This document shows positions 40,320 through 51,763 of a DNA stretch of 64,000 nucleotides, piece after piece. Source of the DNA: an uncultured Kangiella sp. (GTDB lineage: Bacteria; Pseudomonadota; Gammaproteobacteria; Enterobacterales; Kangiellaceae); assembly GCA_947503345.1 (NCBI GenBank), contig CANNCW010000004.1:124001-188000 (forward strand), read 5' to 3'. The notes under the pieces were generated by a model that searched no databases, was not told the origin of the DNA, and saw only the letters and a list, made by a program, of their open reading frames with translations. Positions within the stretch are counted from its first letter, which is position 1. Every line of letters starts with the position of its first letter. Position numbers and translations under genes: made by a program.

Positions 40320-41423
40320 ATGATTATATTTCTAATTGTCGGCACGCTAATTTTTCTTCTCGGAATATTTATTCAAGTAAGCCAAATTCAATTTAAACGT
40401 AAGGCCATTAAAACCACTGGGCGGATAGTGGGCTTTGAAACTTATCAAAGTAAGAATAAAAAAAGTTCTGGCGAAACTACAATGTACAACCCTGTGGTTG
40501 AGTTTGAACACGGCCAATCCTATCGTTTTATATCTTCGGTGAGTTCTGGTGCTATGGGTTATGAGATAGACCAAGAGGTGGAAGTCTATTTCGACCCAGA
40601 CGAGCCGACCAATGCCAAGATGGAGCGTCCCGCTAACAATTGGATGGGCATTTTTATTATGTTATTTGGCGGCCTTTTCATGGGGATTGCAATTACAAAA
40701 ATGGAATGGACTTTAAGTGGTTTTAAGTTTGAATTTCTTATGTTGTCTCCATTTCTTTTGTTTGCCTTGTTCAGATTTTTCAAAAAGAAAACACCAGAAC
40801 AAATTGAAGCTAAAAGAGCACGCAAATCAGAATTTAAAAAGCGCATAGCAGAAAGACAGGGCGCTGTGGTCACGGAAAAGGATTTGGATAACGATGATTT
40901 GTTTTCAGAATCTAATCCAAGAGATGGAGTTTTAGGTTATCAGCCTTCTGAACACATGATCAGTAGTGTTTCTCTAGCAGAAACCATTAAAGAAAAGCAG
41001 AAGACACCCACTTGGGCTAAAGTGCTTATATTAGTTATAGGTCTCGGGTTACTAGGCGGTGGTGGCTACTGGACAAAAACGCGCTACGATTTTATACAAA
41101 GTGCGGAGCAAGCCACAGGAACCATTATTCGCTTTGAAACCCACCGCTCGGATGGCAAAACCATGTATGCGCCAGTAGTTAAATATCAGGCACAAGATGG
41201 CAATAATTACCAGTTTAAATCTAAAGTCAGCTCATCAAGTCGCTCTTATGCCCGAGGAGAAAATGTCACCGTCTTCTATAATACACTAGAACCAAATGAA
41301 GGCTTAATCGACAAAGGCTGGCTGAACTGGCTTTTCCCAGGGATACTAGCATTTATTGGGTTAGTTTTAACTTTTGCTGGTTTAAAAGGATTAAGAAAGC
41401 TCAGTAAGCCGAGAGAGATTTGA
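40320..41423 (+). CDS. membrane protein with two DUF3592 domains
   Basis: A 367-aa protein built from two copies of one module: transmembrane helix, a small beta domain, transmembrane helix. Copy 1 (about residues 1-125) has TTGRIVGFETYQSKN, MYNPVVEFEHGQSYRF and VEVYFDPDEPTNAKM. Copy 2 (about 240-360) has ATGTIIRFETHRSDG, MYAPVVKYQAQDGNNYQF and VTVFYNTLEPNEGLI. A charged cytoplasmic linker joins them. DUF3592 proteins have no assigned function. Confidence 0.85.
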   Translation: MIIFLIVGTLIFLLGIFIQVSQIQFKRKAIKTTGRIVGFETYQSKNKKSSGETTMYNPVVEFEHGQSYRFISSVSSGAMGYEIDQEVEVYFDPDEPTNAKMERPANNWMGIFIMLFGGLFMGIAITKMEWTLSGFKFEFLMLSPFLLFALFRFFKKKTPEQIEAKRARKSEFKKRIAERQGAVVTEKDLDNDDLFSESNPRDGVLGYQPSEHMISSVSLAETIKEKQKTPTWAKVLILVIGLGLLGGGGYWTKTRYDFIQSAEQATGTIIRFETHRSDGKTMYAPVVKYQAQDGNNYQFKSKVSSSSRSYARGENVTVFYNTLEPNEGLIDKGWLNWLFPGILAFIGLVLTFAGLKGLRKLSKPREI

Positions 41424-41539
41424 TTTGTACCAATAATTAATTGCGTACACGTGATATTTCTACTTGAGCTTAGGCGCTATTCCAAGTATCTTTAGCGCCT
41501 ATTATGCTATTTTTTATTATGTTCGTTTAGGAGCCATAA

Positions 41540-42196
<657 letters not shown>

Positions 42197-42217
42197 TTCG
42201 GAATCAATTCTAGGATT

Positions 42218-43210
42218 ATGTCTAAAAAGCAGGGCGTTCTTTTATGCAATTTAGGAACGCCTGAAGCTCCAACTGCTCCTGCAGTACGTAAATATTTAGC
42301 TCAGTTCTTGCATGATAAGCGAGTCGTTTCAATTCCAAGAGTTATTTGGTGTCCCATTTTACATGGCATCATTCTCAGAACACGACCTCAAAAGGTCGCT
42401 AAGTTATACCAAGCGATTTGGACGGATAATGGTTCTCCGTTGATGGTTTATAGCCAAGCACAGCGTAAAGGCTTGCAGAATAAGCTGGATAATTCCGTAG
42501 AGATTTATGATTCGCAAAGCTATGTGCCAATTGAACTGGCCATGTGTTACGGCAATCCATCGATTCCAAAAGCCTTGAAATCTTTAGAAGCACAGGGCTG
42601 TGAACGAATCATTATATTGCCATTATACCCGCAATATTCTTCAGCAACTAATGCCGCGATTTTCGATCAGGTTAATAAGTTCTACAAAAAACGTTATTCC
42701 GTTCCAGAGTTAAGTTACATTAATGGTTATCATGACCATCCCTTGTATATCAAAGGCTTAGTAGATTCTATTAAAGCTTATTGGAAAGCTAATGGACAGG
42801 CTCAAAAACTACTATTTTCTTATCATGGAGTACCAGAACGCTTTAGTAAGAATGGCGATCCTTATGAAAAGCAGTGCCATGAAACCACTCGTCTAGTGGT
42901 GGATCAGTTGGGTTTAAGCAAAGAGAAGTATCAGATTGCTTTTCAATCACGCTTTGGCCGTGAAGAGTGGGTTAAGCCTTACACTGAAGCGACCTTGGCG
43001 GATTGGGGAAAGAATGGTGTTGAGTCCGTTCAAGTGATTAGTCCCGCCTTCGCATCGGACTGTTTAGAGACGCTTGAAGAGTTAGCGATTCAAAATAAAG
43101 AGGGCTTTATTGAAGCGGGTGGTAAGGAATACGGTTATATTCCAGCGCTGAACGATTCGCCCATTCATATCGACTTGCTGTTTGATTTGCTACAAAAGCA
43201 ATTAAATTAG
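42218..43210 (+). CDS. hemH: ferrochelatase
   Basis: A 330-aa enzyme that inserts ferrous iron into protoporphyrin IX. The N-terminal GVLLCNLGTPEAPT, the metal-site His in LFSYHGVPERFSKNGDPYE and the Glu in SPAFASDCLETLEEL are characteristic. It follows adk by 21 bases and its stop overlaps the next start (TAGTG). Confidence 0.97.
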   Translation: MSKKQGVLLCNLGTPEAPTAPAVRKYLAQFLHDKRVVSIPRVIWCPILHGIILRTRPQKVAKLYQAIWTDNGSPLMVYSQAQRKGLQNKLDNSVEIYDSQSYVPIELAMCYGNPSIPKALKSLEAQGCERIIILPLYPQYSSATNAAIFDQVNKFYKKRYSVPELSYINGYHDHPLYIKGLVDSIKAYWKANGQAQKLLFSYHGVPERFSKNGDPYEKQCHETTRLVVDQLGLSKEKYQIAFQSRFGREEWVKPYTEATLADWGKNGVESVQVISPAFASDCLETLEELAIQNKEGFIEAGGKEYGYIPALNDSPIHIDLLFDLLQKQLN

Positions 43211-45153
43211 TGGCCAAAGCATCCATTAAATCCCTATTTGCCAGCGATGGCTTATTGGCTCAAGCCTTTGAAGGTTACGTTGAGCGCGACGCTCAGTTGG
43301 AAATGGCACAAGCCATTGAAAATTCAATCAATTCTGAAACCAGTATTTGTATCGAAGCGGGTACAGGAACCGGTAAAACTTTTGCTTATTTAGTTCCTGC
43401 GATTGTAGCTGCTGATGAATTTGAAAAGAAAATCATCATTTCAACGGGTACTAAAAACCTGCAAGATCAACTCTATTTTCGTGATTTACCCAGTATTTTC
43501 GATGCTTTAGGTATCCATAAAGAAAAAGCCTTGTTAAAGGGGCGCAATAATTATCTTTGTATTTACCGTTTAGCACAAAACCTTGATTCTGGGCGTTTTA
43601 AGAGTCGTTCTATGGCGGATACTCTAGTTAAAGTTAATCAATGGTCTAATAAGACGGTTTCTGGAGATTTAACTCAATGTCCTGATCTGAAAGACAATGA
43701 CCCTTTATGGGGTTACGTTAGCTCTACTAACGATAATTGTTTAGGCGCTGATTGCCCTGATTATGCGGATTGCTATTTGGTTCGGGCGCGTCAAAAGGCG
43801 ATGGATGCAGATTTAGTGGTAGTGAATCATCATTTGCTATTAGCCGATATGGTGTTAAAGGAAGATGGATTCGGCGAATTGTTACCTGAGACTGATATTG
43901 TAGTGGCGGATGAAGCGCATCAAGTTGCGGCCATTGCTCATGGCTTTTATGGTCATCGCTTGACCAGTCGTCAAATTAACGAGCTTTGTCGCGATACCGA
44001 AATTGAAGCCATGACCACCGCAAAGGATGATCGGCAGTTATCTGTTGCTGTTCGCCGCGTAGAAGGTGCAATTAATGAAATCCGTTTAAAATTGGGCGAT
44101 TCTGGTCGAAAAATCAACTGGTTACAACTTGATGTTAAAGTTAGAAATGATTTGTTTTCAGAGCTTTTAAGGGAGATGAAAGCCTTAAGTAAACGCCTTG
44201 ATTTGAATGCCACACGAAGTAAAGGACTGGATTCTTGTCATAGACGCTCCGTTGAGATTCTACAAACTCTAGTGCTGTTTGATAATAAAGAATTAGCGCA
44301 AGATGCGGTTCGTTGGGCCGAAACTTACCGCACTGGATTTGCAGTGGTGGAAACGCCATTGGATGTATCGGAAGCTTTTGAGCAATCTCGAATGGAGCAT
44401 GGGGCGCAAACTTGGGTTTTTACATCGGCGACTTTAAGTCAAGCGCGCAAATTTGATCACTTTAAAGATCAACTGGGTTTAAATGATGCGGAAGAACTGA
44501 TGCTGGATAGCCCCTTTGATTATGAAAGCCAATCCTTGTTATATGTGCCAAGGGGCTTACCTGATCCGCGTAATCCTAAATATATCGAATCTTGGTTTAA
44601 TAAAGTCATGCCCTTGATTGAAGCCAATCAAGGCGGAACTTTCCTGCTATTTACCAGTTATTATGCGCTAAATAAGGTGCGTGACCTGATCGAAGATAAA
44701 GTAGATGCCTCGAAATTAATGGTTCAAGGTGAGCGCCCTAAGAATGAATTAATCGAAGCATTTCGAGAACAAGGTGATGCTATTTTGTTGGCTACTTCAA
44801 GCTTTTGGGAAGGGGTGGATGTAAAAGGTATGGCATTAAGCTTGGTGGTTATTGATAAGTTACCTTTTGCCGCACCTGATGAGCCCTTGATAGAAGCCAA
44901 AGTGCAATCCATGCGTAAACAAGGTAAGAATCCATTTTACGATTTACAAATCCCTGAAGCGATTACCGCCTTAAAACAAGGTGCTGGGCGCTTAATCCGT
45001 GATCAAGAAGACAAGGGTGTTTTGGTCTTGTGTGATCCACGTTTGGTAGCTAATAATTATGGGCAAGCATTCCTGCAAAGCCTACCAGAATTACCTCGTA
45101 CTCGAAGCCAAGAGACTGTGATAAAATTTTTGCAGGGATTGGAAAGCAAATAG
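43210..45153 (+). CDS. yoaA: ATP-dependent DNA helicase YoaA (DinG/XPD family)
   Basis: A 647-aa superfamily-2 helicase beginning at GTG 43210, one base into the hemH stop. Motif I is EAGTGTGKTFAYLVP; motif II is VADEAHQ; motif VI is QGAGRLIRDQEDKG. Four iron-sulfur cysteines are suggested by NYLCIYRL, DNCLGADC and YADCYLV. In E. coli YoaA works with HolC in repair of replication gaps. tsaB follows, the same neighbour as in E. coli. Confidence 0.94.
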   Translation: MAKASIKSLFASDGLLAQAFEGYVERDAQLEMAQAIENSINSETSICIEAGTGTGKTFAYLVPAIVAADEFEKKIIISTGTKNLQDQLYFRDLPSIFDALGIHKEKALLKGRNNYLCIYRLAQNLDSGRFKSRSMADTLVKVNQWSNKTVSGDLTQCPDLKDNDPLWGYVSSTNDNCLGADCPDYADCYLVRARQKAMDADLVVVNHHLLLADMVLKEDGFGELLPETDIVVADEAHQVAAIAHGFYGHRLTSRQINELCRDTEIEAMTTAKDDRQLSVAVRRVEGAINEIRLKLGDSGRKINWLQLDVKVRNDLFSELLREMKALSKRLDLNATRSKGLDSCHRRSVEILQTLVLFDNKELAQDAVRWAETYRTGFAVVETPLDVSEAFEQSRMEHGAQTWVFTSATLSQARKFDHFKDQLGLNDAEELMLDSPFDYESQSLLYVPRGLPDPRNPKYIESWFNKVMPLIEANQGGTFLLFTSYYALNKVRDLIEDKVDASKLMVQGERPKNELIEAFREQGDAILLATSSFWEGVDVKGMALSLVVIDKLPFAAPDEPLIEAKVQSMRKQGKNPFYDLQIPEAITALKQGAGRLIRDQEDKGVLVLCDPRLVANNYGQAFLQSLPELPRTRSQETVIKFLQGLESK

Positions 45154-45183
45154 CGTCTTGGAATGACCCGTTAAGGTTTTAAT

Positions 45184-45891
45184 ATGAGTAAGATTTTAAT
45201 AATAGACACCGCCACAGAAGCCTGTTCAGTCGTTTTAGAGGTGAATGGCGACTTATATGAAGAATACCAAGTGGCACCACGTCAGCATGGCGAGCTGGTG
45301 TTGCCGATGGTGGATTCAGTGTTAAAGCGAGCCAATATTAAGTTAGAAGCGTTGGATTGTATTGGTTACGGCCAAGGCCCTGGAGCTTTTACCGGTTTGC
45401 GGATCTGCGTGTCGATCGTCCAAGGCTTAGCATTTGGTGCTAATGTGCCAGTTGTTGGTTGCTCTAGCTTACAGGCGATGGCTCAGCAGGCTTTTGAACA
45501 ACAAGGCGCTAAGAATGTTTTAAGCGCGATTGATGCGCGCATGGGCGAAGTTTATTGGGGGCAATACCAATTAGTTGATAGTTTAATGATACTTGTTGGC
45601 GAAGAAGCTGTTTTAAACCCCGAAAATGTCACTATTGATGCTAATGGTGCGTCATCTTTATATGCCACTGGTTCAGGTTGGGAAACTTATTCGGAACAGT
45701 TGAATCAGGCTGTTAATGCTGAAGTGCTAATTGAAACTGAAACAAGCTTTCCTAGGGCTAGCGCCATGTTGCCTTGGGTTAAATATCAACTTGAAAATAG
45801 CGCTGCTGTGGCTGCTGAATTGGCGCAACCAGTTTATCTGCGTAATAATGTGGCGAAAAAGAAAGCTGAGCAGGGTAAACCCAACCATTAA
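45184..45891 (+). CDS. tsaB: tRNA threonylcarbamoyladenosine biosynthesis protein TsaB
   Basis: A 235-aa ASKHA-fold scaffold that partners TsaD and TsaE to make t6A37 in tRNAs. The start is MSKILIIDTATEACSVVL, with RQHGELVLPMVD and the conserved IGYGQGPGAFTGLRICVSIVQ. Position after yoaA matches conserved synteny. It is essential in most bacteria. Confidence 0.96.
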   Translation: MSKILIIDTATEACSVVLEVNGDLYEEYQVAPRQHGELVLPMVDSVLKRANIKLEALDCIGYGQGPGAFTGLRICVSIVQGLAFGANVPVVGCSSLQAMAQQAFEQQGAKNVLSAIDARMGEVYWGQYQLVDSLMILVGEEAVLNPENVTIDANGASSLYATGSGWETYSEQLNQAVNAEVLIETETSFPRASAMLPWVKYQLENSAAVAAELAQPVYLRNNVAKKKAEQGKPNH

Positions 45892-46021
45892 TTTTGTAAC
45901 TTATTGATATTACAAAAGCGTTCAGTATTAATTCAGTTAAATATGATATAACTGGCCTATCAATAAGGAAATCATCGGTTTTTGCTTTTGATGGAACAAG
46001 GCGTTAATTGAGGAAAGACAT

Positions 46022-46963
46022 TTGAAAACTCAACTTTATAAATTAAATCAATGGTTTAGTAAGCCTTTAACTAGGGTTTTATCAGTTGTTGCGGGCTTTA
46101 GTCTATTGTCAGCTTGTATCAGTGCTCCTGAAACCGTTGATTTCGATCAGCCAAATACCAGTTTTGTTCGGGTAGCCCAAGCTCCTGACGCTTTTGTGGG
46201 TTATGACGTCCGCTGGGGCGGTATCGTAGCTCGTGTTGAAAACCTTGAGCATGACACTCTTGTCGAAATCGTGAATTTACCACTGGATTCTAGAGCCAGA
46301 CCATTAGGTAATGCTAATACTGCAGGTCGATTTATTGCTCGCGTACAAGGTTTTTTAGATCCACTGATTTACAAGCAAGGTAAAGAAATCACTGTGGTTG
46401 GTATTTTGAATGACCCTATGCCAGGACAGATTGGTCAGCACCAAGTGAATTTCCCTGTTGTGGACTCCACAGGACATCATTTATGGGAGCGTCGCCAATC
46501 GCATCAACATATTTCTGTATTTAGTAGCTGGGATCCTTTCTGGTTCGGGCACACAGGTTATCGTTGGAGATATCCTTACTACGGTTACCCGCGTTATAAC
46601 TACTGCCCAACCCATGGTGCTTTCCATCACCATACCGTAAGGCATAGTATTCGTAATCATGACCGCCGTAGCGATTCTCAGCTAAATGCTGCTCCATCTC
46701 CGACGCATCGATTAATTGATCGACGCGCAAACGTAAGAGATTTAGATGGTGGTGAGTTAAGATCGCATTCGACACCGATTATTCGTCAGCAAGCTCCAGT
46801 TATTCGTCAACAAGTGACTGAAACACCGCGCGTGATTGAGAAACCACAGCGTATTCGCGAAAGGGATATTCCGAAAACACCTCGTAGAATAAATCCGAGA
46901 GTGAATGAAGTGAAAATTCCTAAACCGAATCGTAATCCAAGAAATGTAGAACGGTTAAGATAA
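46022..46963 (+). CDS. Slp-family (YeaY-like) outer-membrane lipoprotein with basic C-terminal extension
   Basis: A 313-aa lipoprotein starting at TTG 46022, with GAGGAAAG seven bases upstream. The lipobox is LSACIS (Cys32). Residues 40-165 form the Slp domain (FVGYDVRWGGIVARVENL, ARVQGFLDPLIYKQGKEITVVG). The remainder is unusual: an aromatic/His-rich block (WRYPYYGYPRYNY) then an Arg/Pro-rich tail to the C-terminus. yeaY also neighbours yoaA-tsaB in E. coli. Function of the family is poorly known. Confidence 0.85.
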   Translation: MKTQLYKLNQWFSKPLTRVLSVVAGFSLLSACISAPETVDFDQPNTSFVRVAQAPDAFVGYDVRWGGIVARVENLEHDTLVEIVNLPLDSRARPLGNANTAGRFIARVQGFLDPLIYKQGKEITVVGILNDPMPGQIGQHQVNFPVVDSTGHHLWERRQSHQHISVFSSWDPFWFGHTGYRWRYPYYGYPRYNYCPTHGAFHHHTVRHSIRNHDRRSDSQLNAAPSPTHRLIDRRANVRDLDGGELRSHSTPIIRQQAPVIRQQVTETPRVIEKPQRIRERDIPKTPRRINPRVNEVKIPKPNRNPRNVERLR

Positions 46964-46994
46964 AAAAAAGCCCTTATATTAAGGGCTTTTTTTT
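46962..46994. terminator. bidirectional intrinsic terminator
   Basis: The stem AAAAGCCCTTA/TAAGGGCTTTT with a short TAT loop has A and T runs on both sides, separating slp-like (+) from queH (-). Confidence 0.93.
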
Positions 46995-47011
46995 ATCTGC
47001 GAGTTTTTATT

Positions 47012-47689
47012 TTATTCTCTAGGATCGTCTAATCCATAAAATTTAATATTGCGTTTTATCCTTGGACGATCGTTAGCTTTACGCCAACGATTGGTGTCGC
47101 GTAAGGAATAAACACAGCCACAATATTCTTGCTGATAAAACTGTTCACGCTTTGAGATTTCTATCATGCGTTGTGCGCCACCTTTTTTGCGCCAGTTAAA
47201 AGTCCAATAATCAACATCTTCATAGGGGGCAGCAGCTCGAAGCCCACAACCATTTATTTGCTCCATATCTTTCCAGCGGGAAATGCCTAAAGTACTAGAA
47301 ATTAAATTAAACCCATTTTCTTCAGCGAATAGGGCAGTACGTTCAAAACGCATATCAAAGCAAGTGGTACAGCGGGCGCCGCGCTCAGGCTCATCTTCTT
47401 GGCCTTTTACACGCTCAAACCAATTGTCTTTGTCGTAATCCGCATCAATGAATTCAATCCCTAATTTGTCGCAAAAACGCTTATTCTCGTCTTTACGAAT
47501 TTCGTATTCTTCAATCGGGTGGATATTAGGGTTGTAGAAAAAGATGGTTTGCTCAATTCCCGAATGATGAACCGCTTCCATCACTTCTGCTGCACAAGGT
47601 GCACAACAAGAATGCATCAATACCTTTTCTTCACCATTTGGCGTTTCAAGAATAGGGCGTTCATAATTATCGACAGAATAAGGGTTCAT
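47012..47689 (-). CDS. queH: epoxyqueuosine reductase QueH
   Basis: A 225-aa enzyme catalysing the last step of queuosine formation in tRNA. The QueH cysteine pairs are visible: [24 protein letters not shown] and [12 protein letters not shown], which bind the iron-sulfur cluster. The start is taken at ATG 47689 (MNPYSVDN); a TTG nine bases upstream is less likely. It is the last gene of the purB-roxA-MATE-queH set. Confidence 0.93.
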   Translation of the reverse strand: MNPYSVDNYERPILETPNGEEKVLMHSCCAPCAAEVMEAVHHSGIEQTIFFYNPNIHPIEEYEIRKDENKRFCDKLGIEFIDADYDKDNWFERVKGQEDEPERGARCTTCFDMRFERTALFAEENGFNLISSTLGISRWKDMEQINGCGLRAAAPYEDVDYWTFNWRKKGGAQRMIEISKREQFYQQEYCGCVYSLRDTNRWRKANDRPRIKRNIKFYGLDDPRE

Positions 47690-47730
47690 AATATTCAACT
47701 AAAAGCTAAAAACTAGGCGATCTTACTGTG

Positions 47731-49107
47731 CTAGTGAGTTTCTGGCAAGTTACCCGCTTGGTCTGACATGGTTTTAGTTTTACGAATAAAGCGACTCAGT
47801 AGGAATATTGCAGCAACGGTTAATCCGGCGATAATTCCAATCCAATAGCCCTGGGCTTTCATTCCTTTATATTCCGCTAAATAATAGCCTAATGGCATTC
47901 CAACTATCCAATATGAAATTCCCATATAAATCATAGGGATAGTAGTATCTTTCATACCGCGTAAGGCGCCAGCAGCATTGACTTGGAAGCCATCAGAGAA
48001 TTGGAAAATTGCAGCCAAGAATATCAAGCTCGCTGCTATTTCTATAATTGGAGTATCATCTGTATAAATCCCAACAATTTCATAGCGAAGTGCTACCATT
48101 ATGATAACGGTAACAATTTGGAAGACAATACCAAGACCGATACCGCAATAACCTGCCAATCGCATTTGCCCAAAGCGCTTTTGTCCTAACCAATAACCGA
48201 CCCGAGCGGTTACCGCTACAGATAAGCCCAATGGCACCATAAAGGCTACCGATGCAATATTCATAGCGATTTGGTGGGCGCCGGCGAGTTGTTCGCCATA
48301 ACGTGCGATTAAAATGCCTATGCCGCCAAACATGGCGATCTCCATCACCATACCCATGGCAATAGGCAAGCCAATATAAAAATATTCTTTGGTTAATTTT
48401 ATGCTGGGTAAACTGAAATTTTTAAAGATTTCAAATTTTGCGTAAGCTTGGTTGCGCCAAGTATAAAGTCCTAAAAAGACAAACAGTAAAGTCCAGACAA
48501 TGCTGGTAGCGTAGCCCGCGCCAACAGCCCCCATAGCTTCTATTCCAAAACCACCAAAAATAAACCAATAATTTAAAATGATATTGAAAGGTATCGCCAA
48601 GAAAGAGCAGACCATAATCGCTTTGGTGGAAAATAAGCCTTCATTGCCCGATCGTAATGCCAAAAATAAAAAGACAGAAACAGTCCCCCAACTTAACGCT
48701 TTTAAATAGTTGCTAGTGGTGGTAACAATGCTTTCAGGAAGTCCTGCAAAGTTAAGTAGATGTTCGGCCGAATGCAAAATAGCAAAGCTGACGATTCCAA
48801 ACAAAACCGCCATGACAAAACCAAGCTGGAATACTTTACCAATAGGCCTGGTTGCTTTTTCACCACTAAGTTGTGCGACCATAGGGTTAATCGCGATCAT
48901 CATCCCCATAAATAATGAAAAGATGATAAGGAATAGATTAAAGCCAGTCCCCACAGCGGCTAAAGCATTGGCAGAATAGTTTCCTGCCATTATGGTATCA
49001 CTAACACCTAAAGCCATTTGCGCAAGCTGTGCCAAGATGGCAGGGATTGCAATTTTTACTAGCTCGCTAGTTTCCCGCTTAATTTGATGAGATTGGTATT
49101 TAGACAT
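47731..49107 (-). CDS. MATE family multidrug/Na+ antiporter (NorM-like)
   Basis: A 458-aa, 12-transmembrane exporter. The first helix has SELVKIAIPAILAQLAQMALG and VSDTIMAGNYSANALAAVG, typical of NorM-type MATE proteins. The pseudo-twofold repeat is seen again at ALRGMKDTTIPMIYMGISYW. Its ATG overlaps the roxA stop by one base. Substrates are unknown. Confidence 0.94.
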   Translation of the reverse strand: MSKYQSHQIKRETSELVKIAIPAILAQLAQMALGVSDTIMAGNYSANALAAVGTGFNLFLIIFSLFMGMMIAINPMVAQLSGEKATRPIGKVFQLGFVMAVLFGIVSFAILHSAEHLLNFAGLPESIVTTTSNYLKALSWGTVSVFLFLALRSGNEGLFSTKAIMVCSFLAIPFNIILNYWFIFGGFGIEAMGAVGAGYATSIVWTLLFVFLGLYTWRNQAYAKFEIFKNFSLPSIKLTKEYFYIGLPIAMGMVMEIAMFGGIGILIARYGEQLAGAHQIAMNIASVAFMVPLGLSVAVTARVGYWLGQKRFGQMRLAGYCGIGLGIVFQIVTVIIMVALRYEIVGIYTDDTPIIEIAASLIFLAAIFQFSDGFQVNAAGALRGMKDTTIPMIYMGISYWIVGMPLGYYLAEYKGMKAQGYWIGIIAGLTVAAIFLLSRFIRKTKTMSDQAGNLPETH

Positions 49108-50252
49108 TATTCAACTAACTCAATTGCCGAAACTTTAAATAACCAAGTCAATAATTCTCTAACGCTATTTTTAGAAGTAATGTCAGAAAAATCATTAGCA
49201 CGAATGGTTTGATATTGGTTTATAGCTTCCAGTAATTCTAAATTTTCTAAATGGGTAGAGCTGTATTCACCGTTCGCAAAAACCATTAATTGCTGATTGT
49301 TTTTGAAGTAGGCTAATCGACTAATACTATTTAATTGAAAGTCTCTGAAAAAAGCCACTTCAGATAACTCTTTTGCTTCACAATTGGTTAACTGTTCTAG
49401 CAATTCTGGATATTTTAGCTCAGTGACTTCTTTGCCAATGGCAACTTTTAGTTTGTTGCTTTGAGTTAGTTTTTGAACTTCTTTTGCCGTCCAATCATTA
49501 ATTTCTGAACTAATTTCACCCAATCGATTTTGTTCAGAAAGAATGGATTCATCTTGCCATAGTTGATCTAATTGTTGATCTGACTCTTCTAATAACTGCT
49601 GAGCGATAGCGTCCAAGTTAGGTGCTCGAAAACCTACTGAGTAGCAAATTGAATCACCAATGGATTCCCCCCAGTGTGGCGTATTAGGCGGTATATAAAG
49701 TAAGTCTCCAGTCTCGACTTCAATATCCATGTCGGCTGTAAAGGCTGTTATCTGAGAGATATCTGGATGAGGACGATGCTTAGTAACAGTTTGGTCTTTA
49801 TGACCAACTCGCCAACGCCTTTTGCCATCACCCTGAATTAAAAAGACGTCATACTGATCTAAGTGTGGACCGACGCCACCTTGATCGGTAGCAAATGAAA
49901 CCATAACGTCATCTAAGCGCCAGCGCGGCATAAAGTTACAAGCTTTGATTAGTGACTGCAATGGTTCATGGAAATAATCAAGAGACTGAACTAACAAGGT
50001 CCAATTTTCTTTTGGTAAGCTTTGGAAAATGGATTCGTCTAAGGGGCCATGCTCTAGGTCCCAATGGGCATCAAATTGACTAACTAGTCGTGACTCAATT
50101 TCTGCTTCTAAAGAAAAGCCAGCTAATTCTTCTGCAGTAATTAGACTTTGGATAAATTGATTAGCAAAAGCCCCTCGAATTAAGAGGGGCTTTTTTTGCC
50201 AATAATCATCGAAAAAAGATTCGGCACTAATTTTAGAGTTGAAAATGTTGAT
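49107..50252 (-). CDS. roxA: 50S ribosomal protein uL16 arginine hydroxylase (RoxA/YcfD), non-canonical start
   Basis: JmjC/cupin Fe(II)/2-oxoglutarate oxygenase. The iron triad is visible, numbered from the proposed start: His130 and Asp132 in GPHLDQYDVF, His193 in NTPHWGES. The first ATG/GTG/TTG in frame is a TTG at 49997, inside the conserved domain. Upstream, the frame stays open and encodes a clear RoxA N-terminus (FFDDYWQKKPLLIRGAF, ESRLVSQFD). That part has no standard start; ATC 50252 or ATT 50246 gives 381 or 379 aa, near the usual size. It follows purB by 11 bases. Confidence 0.85.
   Translation of the reverse strand: MNIFNSKISAESFFDDYWQKKPLLIRGAFANQFIQSLITAEELAGFSLEAEIESRLVSQFDAHWDLEHGPLDESIFQSLPKENWTLLVQSLDYFHEPLQSLIKACNFMPRWRLDDVMVSFATDQGGVGPHLDQYDVFLIQGDGKRRWRVGHKDQTVTKHRPHPDISQITAFTADMDIEVETGDLLYIPPNTPHWGESIGDSICYSVGFRAPNLDAIAQQLLEESDQQLDQLWQDESILSEQNRLGEISSEINDWTAKEVQKLTQSNKLKVAIGKEVTELKYPELLEQLTNCEAKELSEVAFFRDFQLNSISRLAYFKNNQQLMVFANGEYSSTHLENLELLEAINQYQTIRANDFSDITSKNSVRELLTWLFKVSAIELVE
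50166..50197. terminator. terminator-like hairpin inside the roxA 5' coding region
   Basis: The 11-bp stem AAAAGCCCCTC (50166-50176) pairs with GAGGGGCTTTT (50184-50194). T7 follows on the + strand, and CTTTTGC on the roxA strand. It lies over roxA codons near KKPLLIRGAFAN, where it could attenuate the purB-roxA transcript. Confidence 0.6.
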
Positions 50253-50263
50253 CTCTAAGTACC

Positions 50264-51676
<1,413 letters not shown>

Positions 51677-51763
51677 TTATTCGCCATTGATGATCACCTA
51701 ATACTAGCTATCGATTCGGACTATATTGTTACTTATTTGGGGTTTTCTAGAGGTTTGAGGCTA

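Noticed and set aside
49107..49997. RoxA homologue as a 296-aa protein starting at TTG 49997
   Set aside because: The conserved RoxA N-terminal 85 residues are in frame upstream, so this start would cut off a clearly conserved domain.
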